Source: MFD01213-c1 sp963704405 (GTDB lineage Bacteria > Planctomycetota > Phycisphaerae > Tepidisphaerales > Tepidisphaeraceae). From it: DNA of 64,000 nt. The translations under genes were made by a program, and so were the position numbers. This document shows, one piece after another, positions 44,364-55,000 of the stretch; position 1 is the stretch's first letter; each line of letters opens with the position of its first letter. Where the stretch lies: assembly GCA_963704405.1 (NCBI GenBank), contig OY969903.1:620001-684000 (forward strand). Reading direction: 5' to 3'. A model generated the notes under the pieces. The model saw nothing but the letters and a program-made list of their open reading frames with translations, ran no database searches and had not been told where the DNA came from.

Positions 44364-45889
44364 ATCACATCTTTCGAGATCAACCCGCACTTGCCTTGGC
44401 ACTGCTCGAAAAGTATCATAAGGAATTCGATGACCTTCTTGTTCGGTTTCCGCCAACGAACGAGAGTGCCCTTGCACCCGTCGGTTACACCGGGTTTCGG
44501 TGGGCAACACAACTCGATCCCGTGTGGAATGCATACCTGTTGGCACTCGCTATATCGCTTGGGCCGAATATTGAGGCAGCGCGGCTGGAAACATCCAAAC
44601 GAATCGTCTATTCATACCGATTCGAGCCAGACCAGACGGCGACGAACCTATTCTCGACCGCCATTGGATGGAGAGAATTCCAACAACGCTCCCTTACTCT
44701 CGCGAAACAAAAGAAGCACCGCTTCGTCTTGATCTGCGACATCGCCGATTTCTACTCACGTGTCTACCATCACCGGCTTGAAAATGCTCTCGATCAGCTC
44801 GGCTCAAAGAGTGATGCGCCTCGTCGCATCATAAAGATCCTCAAGCAGTTCTCTAACACGAACTCATATGGATTGCCCGTCGGTGGACCCGCGGCTCGGT
44901 TGCTCGCTGAACTCGTCTTAAATCGCGTCGACCGGCTATTGGTGTCGGAAGGAATCACTTTCTGCCGCTACGCCGACGATTATCACCTCTTCGCCCCAAA
45001 TCTTGAGTCTGCATACCAGTATCTGGTTTTTCTCACGGAGAAGCTTCTTCGCAACGAAGGACTAACACTTCAAAAGTCAAAGACCCGCATCCTGACGTCG
45101 AAGGAGTTTATCACGGCGTCCGAATTCAATCCCGATGAGCCCGATCAATCCTCCTCGACGTCTGAAGCTCGGCGATTCCTTCGCATACCCCTTAGATTTG
45201 ATCCCTACGCAGCCAACGCAACCGAGAACTATGAAGCATTGAAGAATGAAGTCGGACAGTTTGATGTTCTCGGTCTGTTATCCAAGGAGCTCGTAAAGAG
45301 CCGCATCCATATCGCGTTGACACGTAAGTTGATTAGCGCCATGCGATTTTTGAGCCCTGGGATTAAAGGTGATGCTGCACGAACGCTCGTCGACAATCAT
45401 CAAGTGCTTGCTCCCGTGTTCCCCCAAGTATTGATTTGCATCTACTCGATATTTGAAGAGCTTGACCAGCCCGTAAAGGAGTACGTGTGCGCAACAATTC
45501 GCCAGTTAATACTAGGCAAGTCTCATATAATGTCCGTTAACCTTAACTTATGCTATGCACTCCGCGTTTTGTCGAAGCAGAACTCCGAGGAAAACATCCA
45601 GCTTCTCGCCCAGCTCTTTCGCACTCACCCAAGCGCTCTAGTGCGTCGCGATGCGATCCTCATCATGGCAGGCTATAAGGCGTCGTACTGGATCTCAGAC
45701 CTCCGCACCCAGTTTAGAACGCTGGGGGCGTGGGAGCGTCGCGCATTTATTGTTGCGTCGTTCCTACTTGGCGACGAAGGAAAGCATTGGCGCACGCACA
45801 TCAAGAATGAGCTCACGCCGATAGAGGCATTGTTTCGCGAATGGGCATCGCAGCGGTTTGCGAACCAGAATTGGAGCGTTTTGCTTTGA
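44291..45889 (+). CDS. Reverse transcriptase (defence-type), 5' end replaced by IS
   Basis: From 44372 onward it is the remaining 505 codons of an RT of about 534 aa. Motifs: HRFVLICDIADFYSRVYHHR (catalytic Asp of RT3), SYGLPVGGPAARLLAELVLN (RT4, PVGGPA rather than group-II PQGSP), TFCRYADDYHLFAP (YADD box), GLTLQKSKTRIL (RT6). About 200 C-terminal residues are helical repeats (IMSVNLNLCYALRVLSKQNS, TLGAWERRAFIVASFLLGDE), like the alpha-repeat tails of AbiA/AbiK and related defence RTs. No maturase or group II intron is seen. The IS provides an ATG at 44291 and about 27 foreign codons, so a chimera lacking the GDTDIFPFP region could be made. GC content is visibly lower than in neighbouring regions. 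Confidence 0.85.
   Translation: MATPFRSNAVGSSIITPRRKNWQTHHIFRDQPALALALLEKYHKEFDDLLVRFPPTNESALAPVGYTGFRWATQLDPVWNAYLLALAISLGPNIEAARLETSKRIVYSYRFEPDQTATNLFSTAIGWREFQQRSLTLAKQKKHRFVLICDIADFYSRVYHHRLENALDQLGSKSDAPRRIIKILKQFSNTNSYGLPVGGPAARLLAELVLNRVDRLLVSEGITFCRYADDYHLFAPNLESAYQYLVFLTEKLLRNEGLTLQKSKTRILTSKEFITASEFNPDEPDQSSSTSEARRFLRIPLRFDPYAANATENYEALKNEVGQFDVLGLLSKELVKSRIHIALTRKLISAMRFLSPGIKGDAARTLVDNHQVLAPVFPQVLICIYSIFEELDQPVKEYVCATIRQLILGKSHIMSVNLNLCYALRVLSKQNSEENIQLLAQLFRTHPSALVRRDAILIMAGYKASYWISDLRTQFRTLGAWERRAFIVASFLLGDEGKHWRTHIKNELTPIEALFREWASQRFANQNWSVLL
44364..44371. repeat. Target-site duplication, right copy
   Basis: ATCACATC, identical to 42835-42842. After it the RT frame resumes at 44372. 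Confidence 0.9.
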
Positions 45890-46602
45890 TATCGGCCCGT
45901 CAGCTTTCTGAGCTTTATCCATCGCTCTGGCAGCGAAAGGCGCCAATGATGGAGCCGTGGGTTCGTGCCGTGAATATCAGGTTATATGAACGTTACGCTA
46001 AGCCGGTCAAAGCTGTCGCGGATCCCAAGCGGAGGAGCTTTGTCAATGATGTCGCATTCGCGGTGTTTGAAGATGCGGTAGCAGCAAAGCGTGACATAGA
46101 TTATAAATATCCCTCCGACAAGCACGTTCAACTAATCTCGAGAAACGTGCGGCGACAATTAGCGGCGGCTGGCTACCGCAGCGGTACGACTTACGGCCTC
46201 AGGGAACGAGAGAGGGGGGAGGCGCGTGCCATAGCTCGCCAGACGCACGAGTTTTTTCGTGAAGTAGAGAAGCACGAGCTATTACTCAGTCCAGCTTTGC
46301 CGGGCTGTGGGTTCATCGTTCAATCGTATGGCGATGTCATCGCTGGGGCGACCATTTACGAAGTGAAGGCAGGGGAACGGAGTTTTCGAAGCGCCGACTT
46401 TCGTCAGTTGCTCGTCTATTCGGCGCTAAATTATGCTGCTGGGAAGTACAAGATATCACATCTTGGCATACTGAACCCGCGCCTCGGCACATATTTTAGG
46501 ACGACAATCGAGGATGTTGCACGTTCAGTATCGGGGTTGACAAGCGCGGAGCTATTCGAAGAGATCGTTCAGTTCGTATCAAGCGGTGCCGTTTCAAAAT
46601 GA
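45886..46602 (+). CDS. PD-(D/E)XK-like nuclease, partner of the RT
   Basis: 238 aa from a TTG that overlaps the RT stop (TTGA), or 253 aa from an ATG at 45841 inside the RT end. The overlap indicates translational coupling. A nuclease core is seen at residues about 150-200: ALPGCGFIVQSYGDVIAGAT (Asp of GDV), then IYEVKAGERSFRSADFRQLL (ExK), VYSALNYAAGKY. This is the PD-(D/E)XK pattern, D-x(n)-ExK with a downstream RQLLxY helix. The N-terminal part (LYPSLWQRKAPMMEPWVRAV, SDKHVQLISRNVRRQLAAAG) is not recognised. Probable role: DNA cleavage in an RT-linked antiphage system; this is inferred from motif and gene pair. Confidence 0.65.
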   Translation: MISARQLSELYPSLWQRKAPMMEPWVRAVNIRLYERYAKPVKAVADPKRRSFVNDVAFAVFEDAVAAKRDIDYKYPSDKHVQLISRNVRRQLAAAGYRSGTTYGLRERERGEARAIARQTHEFFREVEKHELLLSPALPGCGFIVQSYGDVIAGATIYEVKAGERSFRSADFRQLLVYSALNYAAGKYKISHLGILNPRLGTYFRTTIEDVARSVSGLTSAELFEEIVQFVSSGAVSK

Positions 46603-46673
46603 TCGGGCACGAAGACCTCGACAGCTATTCAACTGCCGTTTTCCCTGCCCCGACCGTAGGAAAGTGGGAATCT

Positions 46674-47603
46674 TCAGCTGGTGTGCGCCGTAGCTGCGGC
46701 GGCATTGGAACCATTCGCATTTGCAACTTCCCGTGCAGACCTTTCTAGCAAGTACAAGTTATTCAGCAGCAGAAGCTCCATAGCGTATTCTTGACGTTCG
46801 TGCTTGAGTTCCCGATGCGCGCGGGGGTTGCGATATGCCATATACGTCGCAGTAAACATGTTCGCGCGCCCAATTTGTTCAGCGGGGTCGATATCTGGCC
46901 AAGAAAGCTTCGCCGTCTTCCCCTGAAATACTGCGGCAAACAGCTTCGACCCATGCTCTGAAATGCCGGTGCGCTTCCGTACTAAATCTTCCAAGCGACG
47001 ATACCCGATCAAGAGGCGGTCATCCGGGCCCTCCCAGAATGTTATCGCCAGATCGATTAGCCGACGGTCGAGAAGTCCAAACGGAATCACTACCGGGAAA
47101 CTTGCCCATAGCAGCCCGTTCGATTGCTGCTCGTCATGTTTATCAAAGACGTACTCATACCACCTGGATGGACGCACAGGTCTCGCCGCCTCAAGCCACT
47201 CTAAGTCCTTCGCCGAGAGCTTCGCATCCTCCACCCGGGCAAGAAAGCCATGTGATATATCGTACTCGTCAACCTCCGCGCCGTGAGCATCGAGCAGCGA
47301 CAGCACATACGAAAATGACTTTGAACCTTCGCCAAGGTATCCGGAGCCGAACCCTGATGAAATTACGATGCGGTCGCCAGTTTTGGTTATTAGAAACAGA
47401 GCATGGCTATTACCGTGCGTGAGGATCCTCGCGTTGACCACGCCATAGCCAAACTGAAGCACGAATTCCACCGCCTCGACGCAGTCGCGAGAACTACCTG
47501 GTTGGCCCAGGTACTGAATACCTAGAGATGCATTTTGCCTTCTTCGCACCATATCTGCCCCGAAGGTGTTGGAGTGGGCACGTTGTTTGTGATGGCTAAA
47601 CAA
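46674..47603 (-). CDS. TIGR02391/HEPN-like protein
   Basis: 309 aa. The C-terminal part (about residues 200-300) matches the TIGR02391 (Ymh) family: LVRKRTGISEHGSKLFAAVF, IGRANMFTATYMAYRNPRAH then RELKHERQEYAMELLLLNNL. The RNPRAH box is an R-x4-H motif, as in HEPN RNases of defence systems. The N-terminal half (SLGIQYLGQPGSSRDCVEAV, ARILTHGNSHALFLITKTGD) is not recognised. It converges on the RT-nuclease operon with a 71-base gap, so it may be a separate defence gene. A start at 47552 (MVRRRQNASL) is an alternative. Confidence 0.65.
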   Translation of the reverse strand: MFSHHKQRAHSNTFGADMVRRRQNASLGIQYLGQPGSSRDCVEAVEFVLQFGYGVVNARILTHGNSHALFLITKTGDRIVISSGFGSGYLGEGSKSFSYVLSLLDAHGAEVDEYDISHGFLARVEDAKLSAKDLEWLEAARPVRPSRWYEYVFDKHDEQQSNGLLWASFPVVIPFGLLDRRLIDLAITFWEGPDDRLLIGYRRLEDLVRKRTGISEHGSKLFAAVFQGKTAKLSWPDIDPAEQIGRANMFTATYMAYRNPRAHRELKHERQEYAMELLLLNNLYLLERSAREVANANGSNAAAATAHTS

Positions 47604-47636
47604 CTATAGCCTGATCTGAGAGATTTCTCATTGTGG

Positions 47637-47918
47637 TCAATCGTAAAGCAAATTCGTCAGGCCCCTCAGGATTGTCATCCGCCGTTGCGGTTTGAATGTG
47701 ACGATCAGTTCCTGATCGAAGTCCTCCGCGATCTGCCGCAGGATGCGGAGGCTGTGGCAGTCGTAGTCGGCGGCTTCGAGGTGGCTGATGGCGGGGGCTT
47801 GCGTGCGCAGGGCGCGGGCGAGCTGCGCTGGCCAGAGATCCCGCGAGCAGCGGCTGTACTCTACGATCCTCCGGTTGCAGAGATTGGCGCGTTCCGCCGG
47901 GGTTGTTGTGCAACGCAA
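47637..47918 (-). CDS. XRE-family helix-turn-helix protein (HigA-like)
   Basis: 93 aa. The segment DLWPAQLARALRTQAPAISH followed by LEAADYDCHSLRILRQIAED matches the XRE helix-turn-helix of HigA-like antitoxins (TQAQLAKALGTSQPAISRLE type), and QELIVTFKP is the common closing strand. It lies upstream of the HEPN-like gene in the same direction, 33 bases apart, and could regulate it or neutralise it. The N-terminal 20 residues are atypical and the frame starts abruptly, so a frameshift or start error is possible. Confidence 0.55.
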   Translation of the reverse strand: MRCTTTPAERANLCNRRIVEYSRCSRDLWPAQLARALRTQAPAISHLEAADYDCHSLRILRQIAEDFDQELIVTFKPQRRMTILRGLTNLLYD

Positions 47919-48102
47919 GCTTTAGGGAAGGTGTTCGTGATCCGCGTGGCCGGCAACGCGATGTCGGCGGAGGTGGCGGGCAGCGCTTTGAGTCGAAAGC
48001 GTTCGGCTTTGCGGATTGCATCGATGGGCGCGTTTGTGGCTTTAGAGATTGTTGCAGGGGTCGCCGATCGAGGCTCAAGCGCTACGCGCGAGGGACCGGC
48101 AA

Positions 48103-48672
48103 TTAGGTCAAGCGGTGATAACGAAAATAGGCCGCCGCGAAGCACCGATCAGCCAATGCCACAACCGCCTGTTCCGTCGGGGTGGGTGGGGAACGGAAGT
48201 TGATCGTCGCGAGCAGTGGCCGCTCGGTGAGATCGAGCAGTGCGAATGATGGCTCAACGCCCGTATCGTGAAGCTCCCGCAAAAGGTGGCTTTGGAATGC
48301 GTGAAGGGTGATGGCGTCAGAATCGGGGTCCAGACCGGTCGCGAGCAGGCTAAGCGACATCAGATCGGCGCCATGCCGGATCGTCGCAATCCCGGCTGTT
48401 TCGGCAGACGCCGACCAGCGCAGAGATAGAGTTCCCGGAGAGGAAACCAGCGGAATTTCGAAGAGCTTCGGATCTCGCCACAAAGCCGTGGCAGACCTGA
48501 TGATAAGTTCGCCGGCGCCGGGGATTTGCTCCAAGGCATCGTACGAATACTTTTCTCGAAGTTGGAGTTCGCCACAGACGTTCAGGTCGGCGACCAGGAA
48601 TTCTCGCATTGCACTTGGAAATTTTTGAATGTAGTCAATCGGGCTGATCCGCACAGCCCGGAAAATGTTCAA
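48103..48672 (-). CDS. Hypothetical protein of the defence island
   Basis: 189 aa, no family recognised. The frame is clean and starts with MNIFRAVRISPIDYIQKFPS; hydrophobicity is mixed with no membrane helix. It includes a Leu-rich stretch (HGADLMSLSLLATGLDPDSD) and ends AAYFRYHRLT. It precedes the XRE and HEPN-like genes in the same direction, with a 184-base space in which no good gene is seen. It may belong to the same unit. Confidence 0.5.
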   Translation of the reverse strand: MNIFRAVRISPIDYIQKFPSAMREFLVADLNVCGELQLREKYSYDALEQIPGAGELIIRSATALWRDPKLFEIPLVSSPGTLSLRWSASAETAGIATIRHGADLMSLSLLATGLDPDSDAITLHAFQSHLLRELHDTGVEPSFALLDLTERPLLATINFRSPPTPTEQAVVALADRCFAAAYFRYHRLT

Positions 48673-48749
48673 ATTTTTTGCAGGCTCAACCAGGAATAAT
48701 TAAGGATTTTGGAGGTGCGTAAATTTTTCACCTTGGCGCTGACCCTGAC

Positions 48750-48772
48750 AATAAGGTAAACGACCTTATTGG
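48750..48772. promoter_or_regulatory. 9-bp stem-loop upstream of the giant HAMP kinase
   Basis: CAATAAGGT/ACCTTATTG with a 5-base loop, in the 331-base gap between the divergent genes at 48672 and 49004. A GCGCATGGATGCGC hairpin is 60 bases on. Either could be a regulatory site; no promoter was clear. Confidence 0.35.
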
Positions 48773-49003
48773 TGCGGCTTTGTGGGCAGATGGCCACATT
48801 TTTTGATTGTTCTTAAACGCGCATGGATGCGCACGGGCGAGGGTCGGTATTCAGCGGCAAATCAACAATTCGCTGATTTATTCAGCGGCGCAATCGCCGG
48901 TCTTTAATCCGCGATCAGGAGCGCCTGCTGCTGTTTCTCTCGTCTGCTTCTCACAAGCCCACTTTCTCAATGCCATTGGTCAACCTGTGCCTGGAGTCAT
49001 TTT

Positions 49004-52000
49004 ATGAAGAGCCGTCTTGCCTCAACGCGTCGTAATGTGGCAAAGCAAAATCCGGTCCGCAAGTCCAACGGCGATGGAACAGGCGTCGGCAGCGGTCTGG
49101 CCGGTGGCAAAGGTTCACGCCGAAACGGTGGTGCGCCAACGGCAATGGAAACGGCCACACGCATGACGGCGACGGCGAAATGCTCACAGGCCAGCCCGAG
49201 ATCACTGACATTCTCCGCGGCGGCGCTGAGCCTGTCCCCACCATGGCGTCGGTGCGCACGCCACTCGCGCGAACTGGACAAGACGACGCTGTTGACGGGG
49301 TTGCTGGCGTTCAAGAAAGGCGATTTCTCCGCACGCCTGCCGATCGATCTGGAAGGCATGGACGGCAAGATCGCCGATGCGTTCAACGATGTGATCGAGA
49401 TGAACGAGCGCATGAGCCGCGAACTCGAGCGGCTGAGCCGGGTGGTCGGTAAGGAAGGAAAAATCTCCCAGCGCGCCGACATGGGCGAAGTCACCGGCCT
49501 CTGGAATGAATCGGTGGAATCCGTCAATGCGCTCATCGGCGACCTGGTGCATCCGACATCTGAAACAGCACGCGTCATCGGCGCCGTGGCAAAGGGTGAC
49601 CTGTCGCAGACCATGGCTCTTGAAATTGAAGGCCGCCCGCTCGCCGGTGAATTCCTGCGCACCGCCAAGACGGTGAACACGATGGTGGAGCAGCTCGGCA
49701 GCTTCGCCGCCGAGGTGACGCGCGTGGCCCGCGAAGTGGGTACGGAAGGAAAGCTCGGCGGTCAGGCAAAGGTGAAAGGCGTCGCCGGCACATGGAAGGA
49801 CTTGACTGACTCCGTGAACTCGATGGCCGCCAACCTGACATCGCAGGTGCGCAATATCGCGACCGTGACCACCGCCGTGGCGAACGGTGACTTGTCGAAG
49901 AAGATCACGGTGGACGTGAAAGGGGAAATTCTCGAACTGAAAAACACCATTAACACCATGGTGGACCAGCTTCGATCGTTCGCATCGGAAGTGACGCGCG
50001 TGGCCCGCGAAGTGGGCACGGAAGGAAAGCTCGGCGGGCAGGCCGACGTGAAGGGCGTCGCCGGCACGTGGAAGGACTTGACCGACTCGGTGAACCTGAT
50101 GGCCGGTAACCTCACCGGCCAGGTGCGTAACATCGCCGCCGTGACAACCGCCGTGGCGAATGGCGACTTGTCCAAGAAGATCACAGTGGACGTGAAGGGG
50201 GAAATTCTCGAACTGAAAAACACCATCAACACCATGGTGGAGCAATTGAATAACTTCGCATCAGAAGTGACGCGCGTGGCCCGCGAAGTGGGTACGGAAG
50301 GAAAGCTCGGCGGCCAGGCCGAAGTGAAAGGCGTCGCCGGTACATGGAAGGACTTGACCGACTCGGTGAACTCGATGGCCGGTAACCTCACCGGCCAGGT
50401 GCGTAACATCGCCGCCGTGACGACCGCCGTGGCTCGAGGCGACCTTTCCAAGAAGATCACGGTGGACGTGAAGGGGGAAATTCTCGAACTGAAAAACACC
50501 ATCAACACGATGGTGGACCAGTTGTCATCGTTCGCCGCCGAAGTAACGCGCGTGGCCCGCGAAGTGGGTACCGAAGGAAAGCTCGGCGGTCAGGCCGACG
50601 TGAAGGGTGTCGCCGGCACGTGGAAAGACTTGACGGATAACGTAAATCTGATGGCCGGTAACCTCACGTCGCAGGTGCGAAACATCGCCGACGTGACCAA
50701 GGCCGTGGCCAACGGTGACCTGACGAAGAAGATCACGGTGGACGTGAAGGGGGAAATTCTCGAATTGAAATCCACCGTCAACATCATGGTGGACCAGTTG
50801 TCATCGTTCGCCGCCGAAGTGACGCGCGTGGCCCGCGAAGTGGGCACCGAAGGGAAGCTGGGCGGTCAGGCTGAAGTGCGCGGCGTCGCCGGTGTGTGGA
50901 AAGACCTCACCGATTCCGTGAACCTCATGGCCGGCAACCTCACCGTGCAGCTGCGCGACATGTCCAAGGTGGCAACCGCCATCGCCAACGGCGACCTTGC
51001 CCAGAAAATCACAGTGGACGTGCGCGGTGAAATTCTGCAGATCAAAAACGTGATTAACACCATGGTGGACCAGCTCTCGTCATTCGCATCGGAAGTGACG
51101 CGCGTGGCCCGCGAAGTGGGTACCGAAGGGGAACTGGGCGGTCAGGCCGACGTGAAAGGCGTCGCCGGCACGTGGAAGGACTTAACCGACTCGGTGAACT
51201 CGATGGCCGGCAACCTGACGGCACAGGTGCGAAACATCGCCGCCGTGACAACCGCCGTGGCGAACGGCGACTTGTCGAAAAAGATCACGGTGGCAGTGAA
51301 AGGGGAAATTCTCGAGTTGAAGCAGACCATCAACACCATGGTGGACCAGCTCAACAACTTCGCATCGGAAGTGAACCGCGTGGCCCGCGAAGTGGGTACC
51401 GAAGGAAAGCTGGGCGGCCAGGCCGAGGTGAAAGGTGTCGCCGGCACCTGGAAGGACTTGACCGACAACGTGAACTTCATGGCCGGTAACCTCACCGGCC
51501 AGGTGCGTAACATCGCCGCCGTGACGACTGCCGTGGCGAACGGCGACTTGTCAAAGAAGATCACCGTGGACGTGAAAGGCGAAATCGCCGAATTGAAAAA
51601 CACGATCAACACCATGGTGGACCAGTTGTCATCGTTCGCCGCTGAAGTGACCCGCGTGGCCCGCGAAGTGGGTACGGAAGGAAAGCTCGGCGGTCAGGCT
51701 GAAGTGCGCGGCGTCGCCGGCACGTGGAAGGACTTGACCGACTCCGTGAACTCGATGGCCGGCAACCTCACATCGCAGGTGCGAAACATCGCCGACGTGA
51801 CCAAGGCCGTGGCCGCCGGCGACCTTTCCAAGAAGATCACGGTGGACGTAAAGGGTGAAATCCTGGAACTGAAAAACACCGTGAATACCATGGTGGACCA
51901 ACTCCGCGCCTTCGCATCGGAAGTGACGCGCGTGGCCCGCGAAGTGGGCACCGAAGGGAAGCTGGGCGGCCAAGCTAACGTGCCCGGCGTCGCCGGCACG

Positions 52001-55000
52001 TGGAAGGACTTGACCGACAACGTGAACTTCATGGCCGTCAACCTCACCGACCAGGTACGAAACATCGCGACGGTGACAACCGCCGTCGCCAATGGCGACT
52101 TGTCGAAGAAGATCACCGTGGACGTGCGCGGTGAAATTCTGGAATTGAAACAGACCATCAACACGATGGTGGACCAGTTGAACTCTTTCGCGTCGGAAGT
52201 GACGCGCGTGGCCCGCGAAGTGGGTACCGAAGGGAAGCTGGGTGGTCAGGCCGAAGTGCGCGGCGTCGCCGGCACGTGGAAGGACTTGACCGACTCCGTG
52301 AACTTCATGGCCGACCGTCTCACCAACCAGGTGCGCGGCATCGCCAAGGTTGTGACCTCCGTCGCCAACGGTGACCTCAAGCGCAAGCTGACCGTGGACG
52401 CCAAAGGCGAAATCGCCGAGTTGGCTGACACGATCAACGGCATGATAGACACGCTCGCAACATTCGCCGAGCAGGTAACCACGGTGGCCCGCGAAGTGGG
52501 TGTTGAAGGAAAACTGGGCGGCCAGGCCAACGTGCCCGGGGCCGCAGGCACATGGAAAGACTTGACCGACAACGTGAACCAGCTCGCCGCCAACCTGACG
52601 ACCCAGGTGCGCGCGATCGCTGAAGTGGCGACCGCCGTGACCAAGGGTGACCTTACGCGTTCGATCGCCGTCGCCGCCGAAGGTGAGGTGGCCGCGCTCA
52701 AAGACAACATCAACGAGATGATCCGCAATCTGAAGGACACCACCCTGAAGAACGCGGAACAGGACTGGCTCAAGACAAATCTGGCAAAGTTCAGCCGAAT
52801 GCTCCAGGGCCAGAAAGACCTGCTCACCGTGGGTCGCCTGATTCTGTCCGAACTGGCTCCCGTGGTCAGCGCGCAGCAGGGCGTGTTCTACATGATGGAC
52901 ACCAGCTCCAAGCAGGATGATCCCTATCTCCGCCTGCTCGCCAGCTACGCCTACAAAGAACGCAAGAACATCGACAACCGCTTCAAGCTCGGCGAAGGCC
53001 TCGTCGGCCAGTGCGCTTTGGAAAAAGAAAAGATCCTCCTGACCGAAGTGCCCAACGATTACATCAAGATCACTTCGGGCCTCGGCGAAGCCAAGCCGCT
53101 GAACATCATCGTGCTGCCCATCGTGTTCGAAGGACAGGTCAAGGCCGTCATGGAACTCGCCAGCTTCGACCGGTTCAGCGCGACGCACGAGACGTTCCTC
53201 GATCAGCTGACCGAGTCGATCGGCATCGTGCTCAATACGATTGAAGCGAACATGCGTACGGAAGACCTTCTGAAGCAGTCTCAGTCGCTCGCCCGCGAGT
53301 TGCAGAGCCAGCAGGAAGAATTGCAGCAGACCAACGCGGAACTGGAAGACAAGGCCAAGCTGCTGGCCGAGCAGAACGTCGAAGTGGAACGCAAGAACAC
53401 CGAAGTGGAACAGGCCCGCCAGGCGCTGGAAGAAAAGGCCAAGCAGTTGGCCCTGACTTCCAAGTACAAGTCGGAATTCCTGGCGAACATGTCGCACGAA
53501 TTGCGCACGCCGCTCAATTCGCTGCTGATCCTTTCGGATCAGCTCTCCAAGAACGGCGAAGGCAATCTGACTTCCCGTCAGATTGAATTCTCCAAGACGA
53601 TCCATTCGTCGGGCAACGATCTGCTGACTCTCATCAATGACATTCTCGATCTGTCCAAGATCGAATCGGGCACGGTCATCGTCGACGTCGGCGAAGTGTC
53701 GTTCCGCGATCTGCACGATTACGTCGACCGCACCTTCCGCCACGTTGCGGAAAACAAGAAGCTCGATTTCGTCGTCGATATCGCCCCGAACGTGCCGCGC
53801 TCGCTGCACACCGACGCCAAGCGTCTGCAGCAGATTCTCAAGAACCTGCTTTCCAACGCCTTCAAGTTCACCGATCGCGGCCGCGTGACGATGGAGGTCA
53901 AGCCGGTGACGGGCGGCTGGAATTCCGAAAACGAAATGCTGAACCGCGCCCGCACGGTCATCTGCATGAGCGTGACGGACACGGGCATCGGCATCCCGCA
54001 GGAAAAACAGCAGATCATCTTTGAAGCGTTCCAGCAGGCGGACGGTTCCACCAGCCGCAAGTACGGCGGCACCGGCCTGGGCCTTGCCATCAGCCGTGAA
54101 ATCGCCGGATTGCTCGGCGGTGAAATCCGCCTGACCAGCACGCCCGGCGAAGGCAGCACCTTTACGCTCTATCTTCCGCAGGCCTACGCCCCCAGGAGCT
54201 CCCGCCGCCAGATATCCGCCACACCGGTTGCCGAAACAACTTCCGTCCTGGTGAGCACCGAAGAGCAGATCGCAATGGCCCCCGGCTTCGGCGGGGACGC
54301 GCTGCATTCCATGAATCTGGGTTCCAGCAGCGCATCACAGGCGAACAGCCCGACGGATGACATCGCCAACATCCGCCCGGATGATCGAGTGCTGCTCATC
54401 GTCGAGAACGACACCAACTTCTCGCGATACCTGCTCGATATGGCCCACGATAACGGCTTCAAGGCGGTTATTGCCGCCCGCGGGTCGGCGGCGCTGTCGA
54501 TGGCCCGCGACCTCAAACCCGCCGCTATCACACTCGACATCAACCTGCCCGACATCGACGGATGGCGAGTGCTCGATCGTCTCAAGGACGACGTCCTCAC
54601 CCGCCACATCCCCGTGCAGATCATCACCACCGAAGAAGAACGCGAGCGCGGCCTCCGCATGGGCGCCATCGGCGCCCTGATCAAACCGCTCAAGACCCGT
54701 GAAGCGCTGGACCTGACATTCAGCCGGATCAAGGCCCAGATCGATATGAACAGGCGCCGAGTGCTGCTGGTTCAGCCCGACGATCAGCAGCGCAAATCCG
54801 CTGAAGAAATGATCGGCGATGACCAGGTGATGGTTGTCGCAGTCGGTTCCGCCGCCGACGCAATCACGGCGGCCACCGAAGGCAAGTTCGATCTGGTCGT
54901 CACCTCTCCCGATGTGCCCGACAAGCGAAGCTTTGAAGTGATCGATGACCTGCGCGATGTCATCAACTTCGGCGACACCCCGATCATCGTCTACACTGCC

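Noticed and set aside
44291..45889. Reading the RT as a group II intron or retron protein
   Set aside because: No maturase/HNH part, no intron boundaries, and PVGGPA replaces the PQGSP type motif; the gene pair and N-terminal motif fit defence RTs better.
49697..52732. Regularly spaced repeats that could suggest a CRISPR-like array
   Set aside because: Units are 276 bp, contiguous, and code HAMP domains in frame; there are no short repeats with unique spacers.
49202..54307. Long minus-strand frames opposite the HAMP kinase (up to 892 codons)
   Set aside because: They mirror the 276-bp repeats on the opposite strand; the His-rich translation is typical of antisense reading of GC-rich genes.
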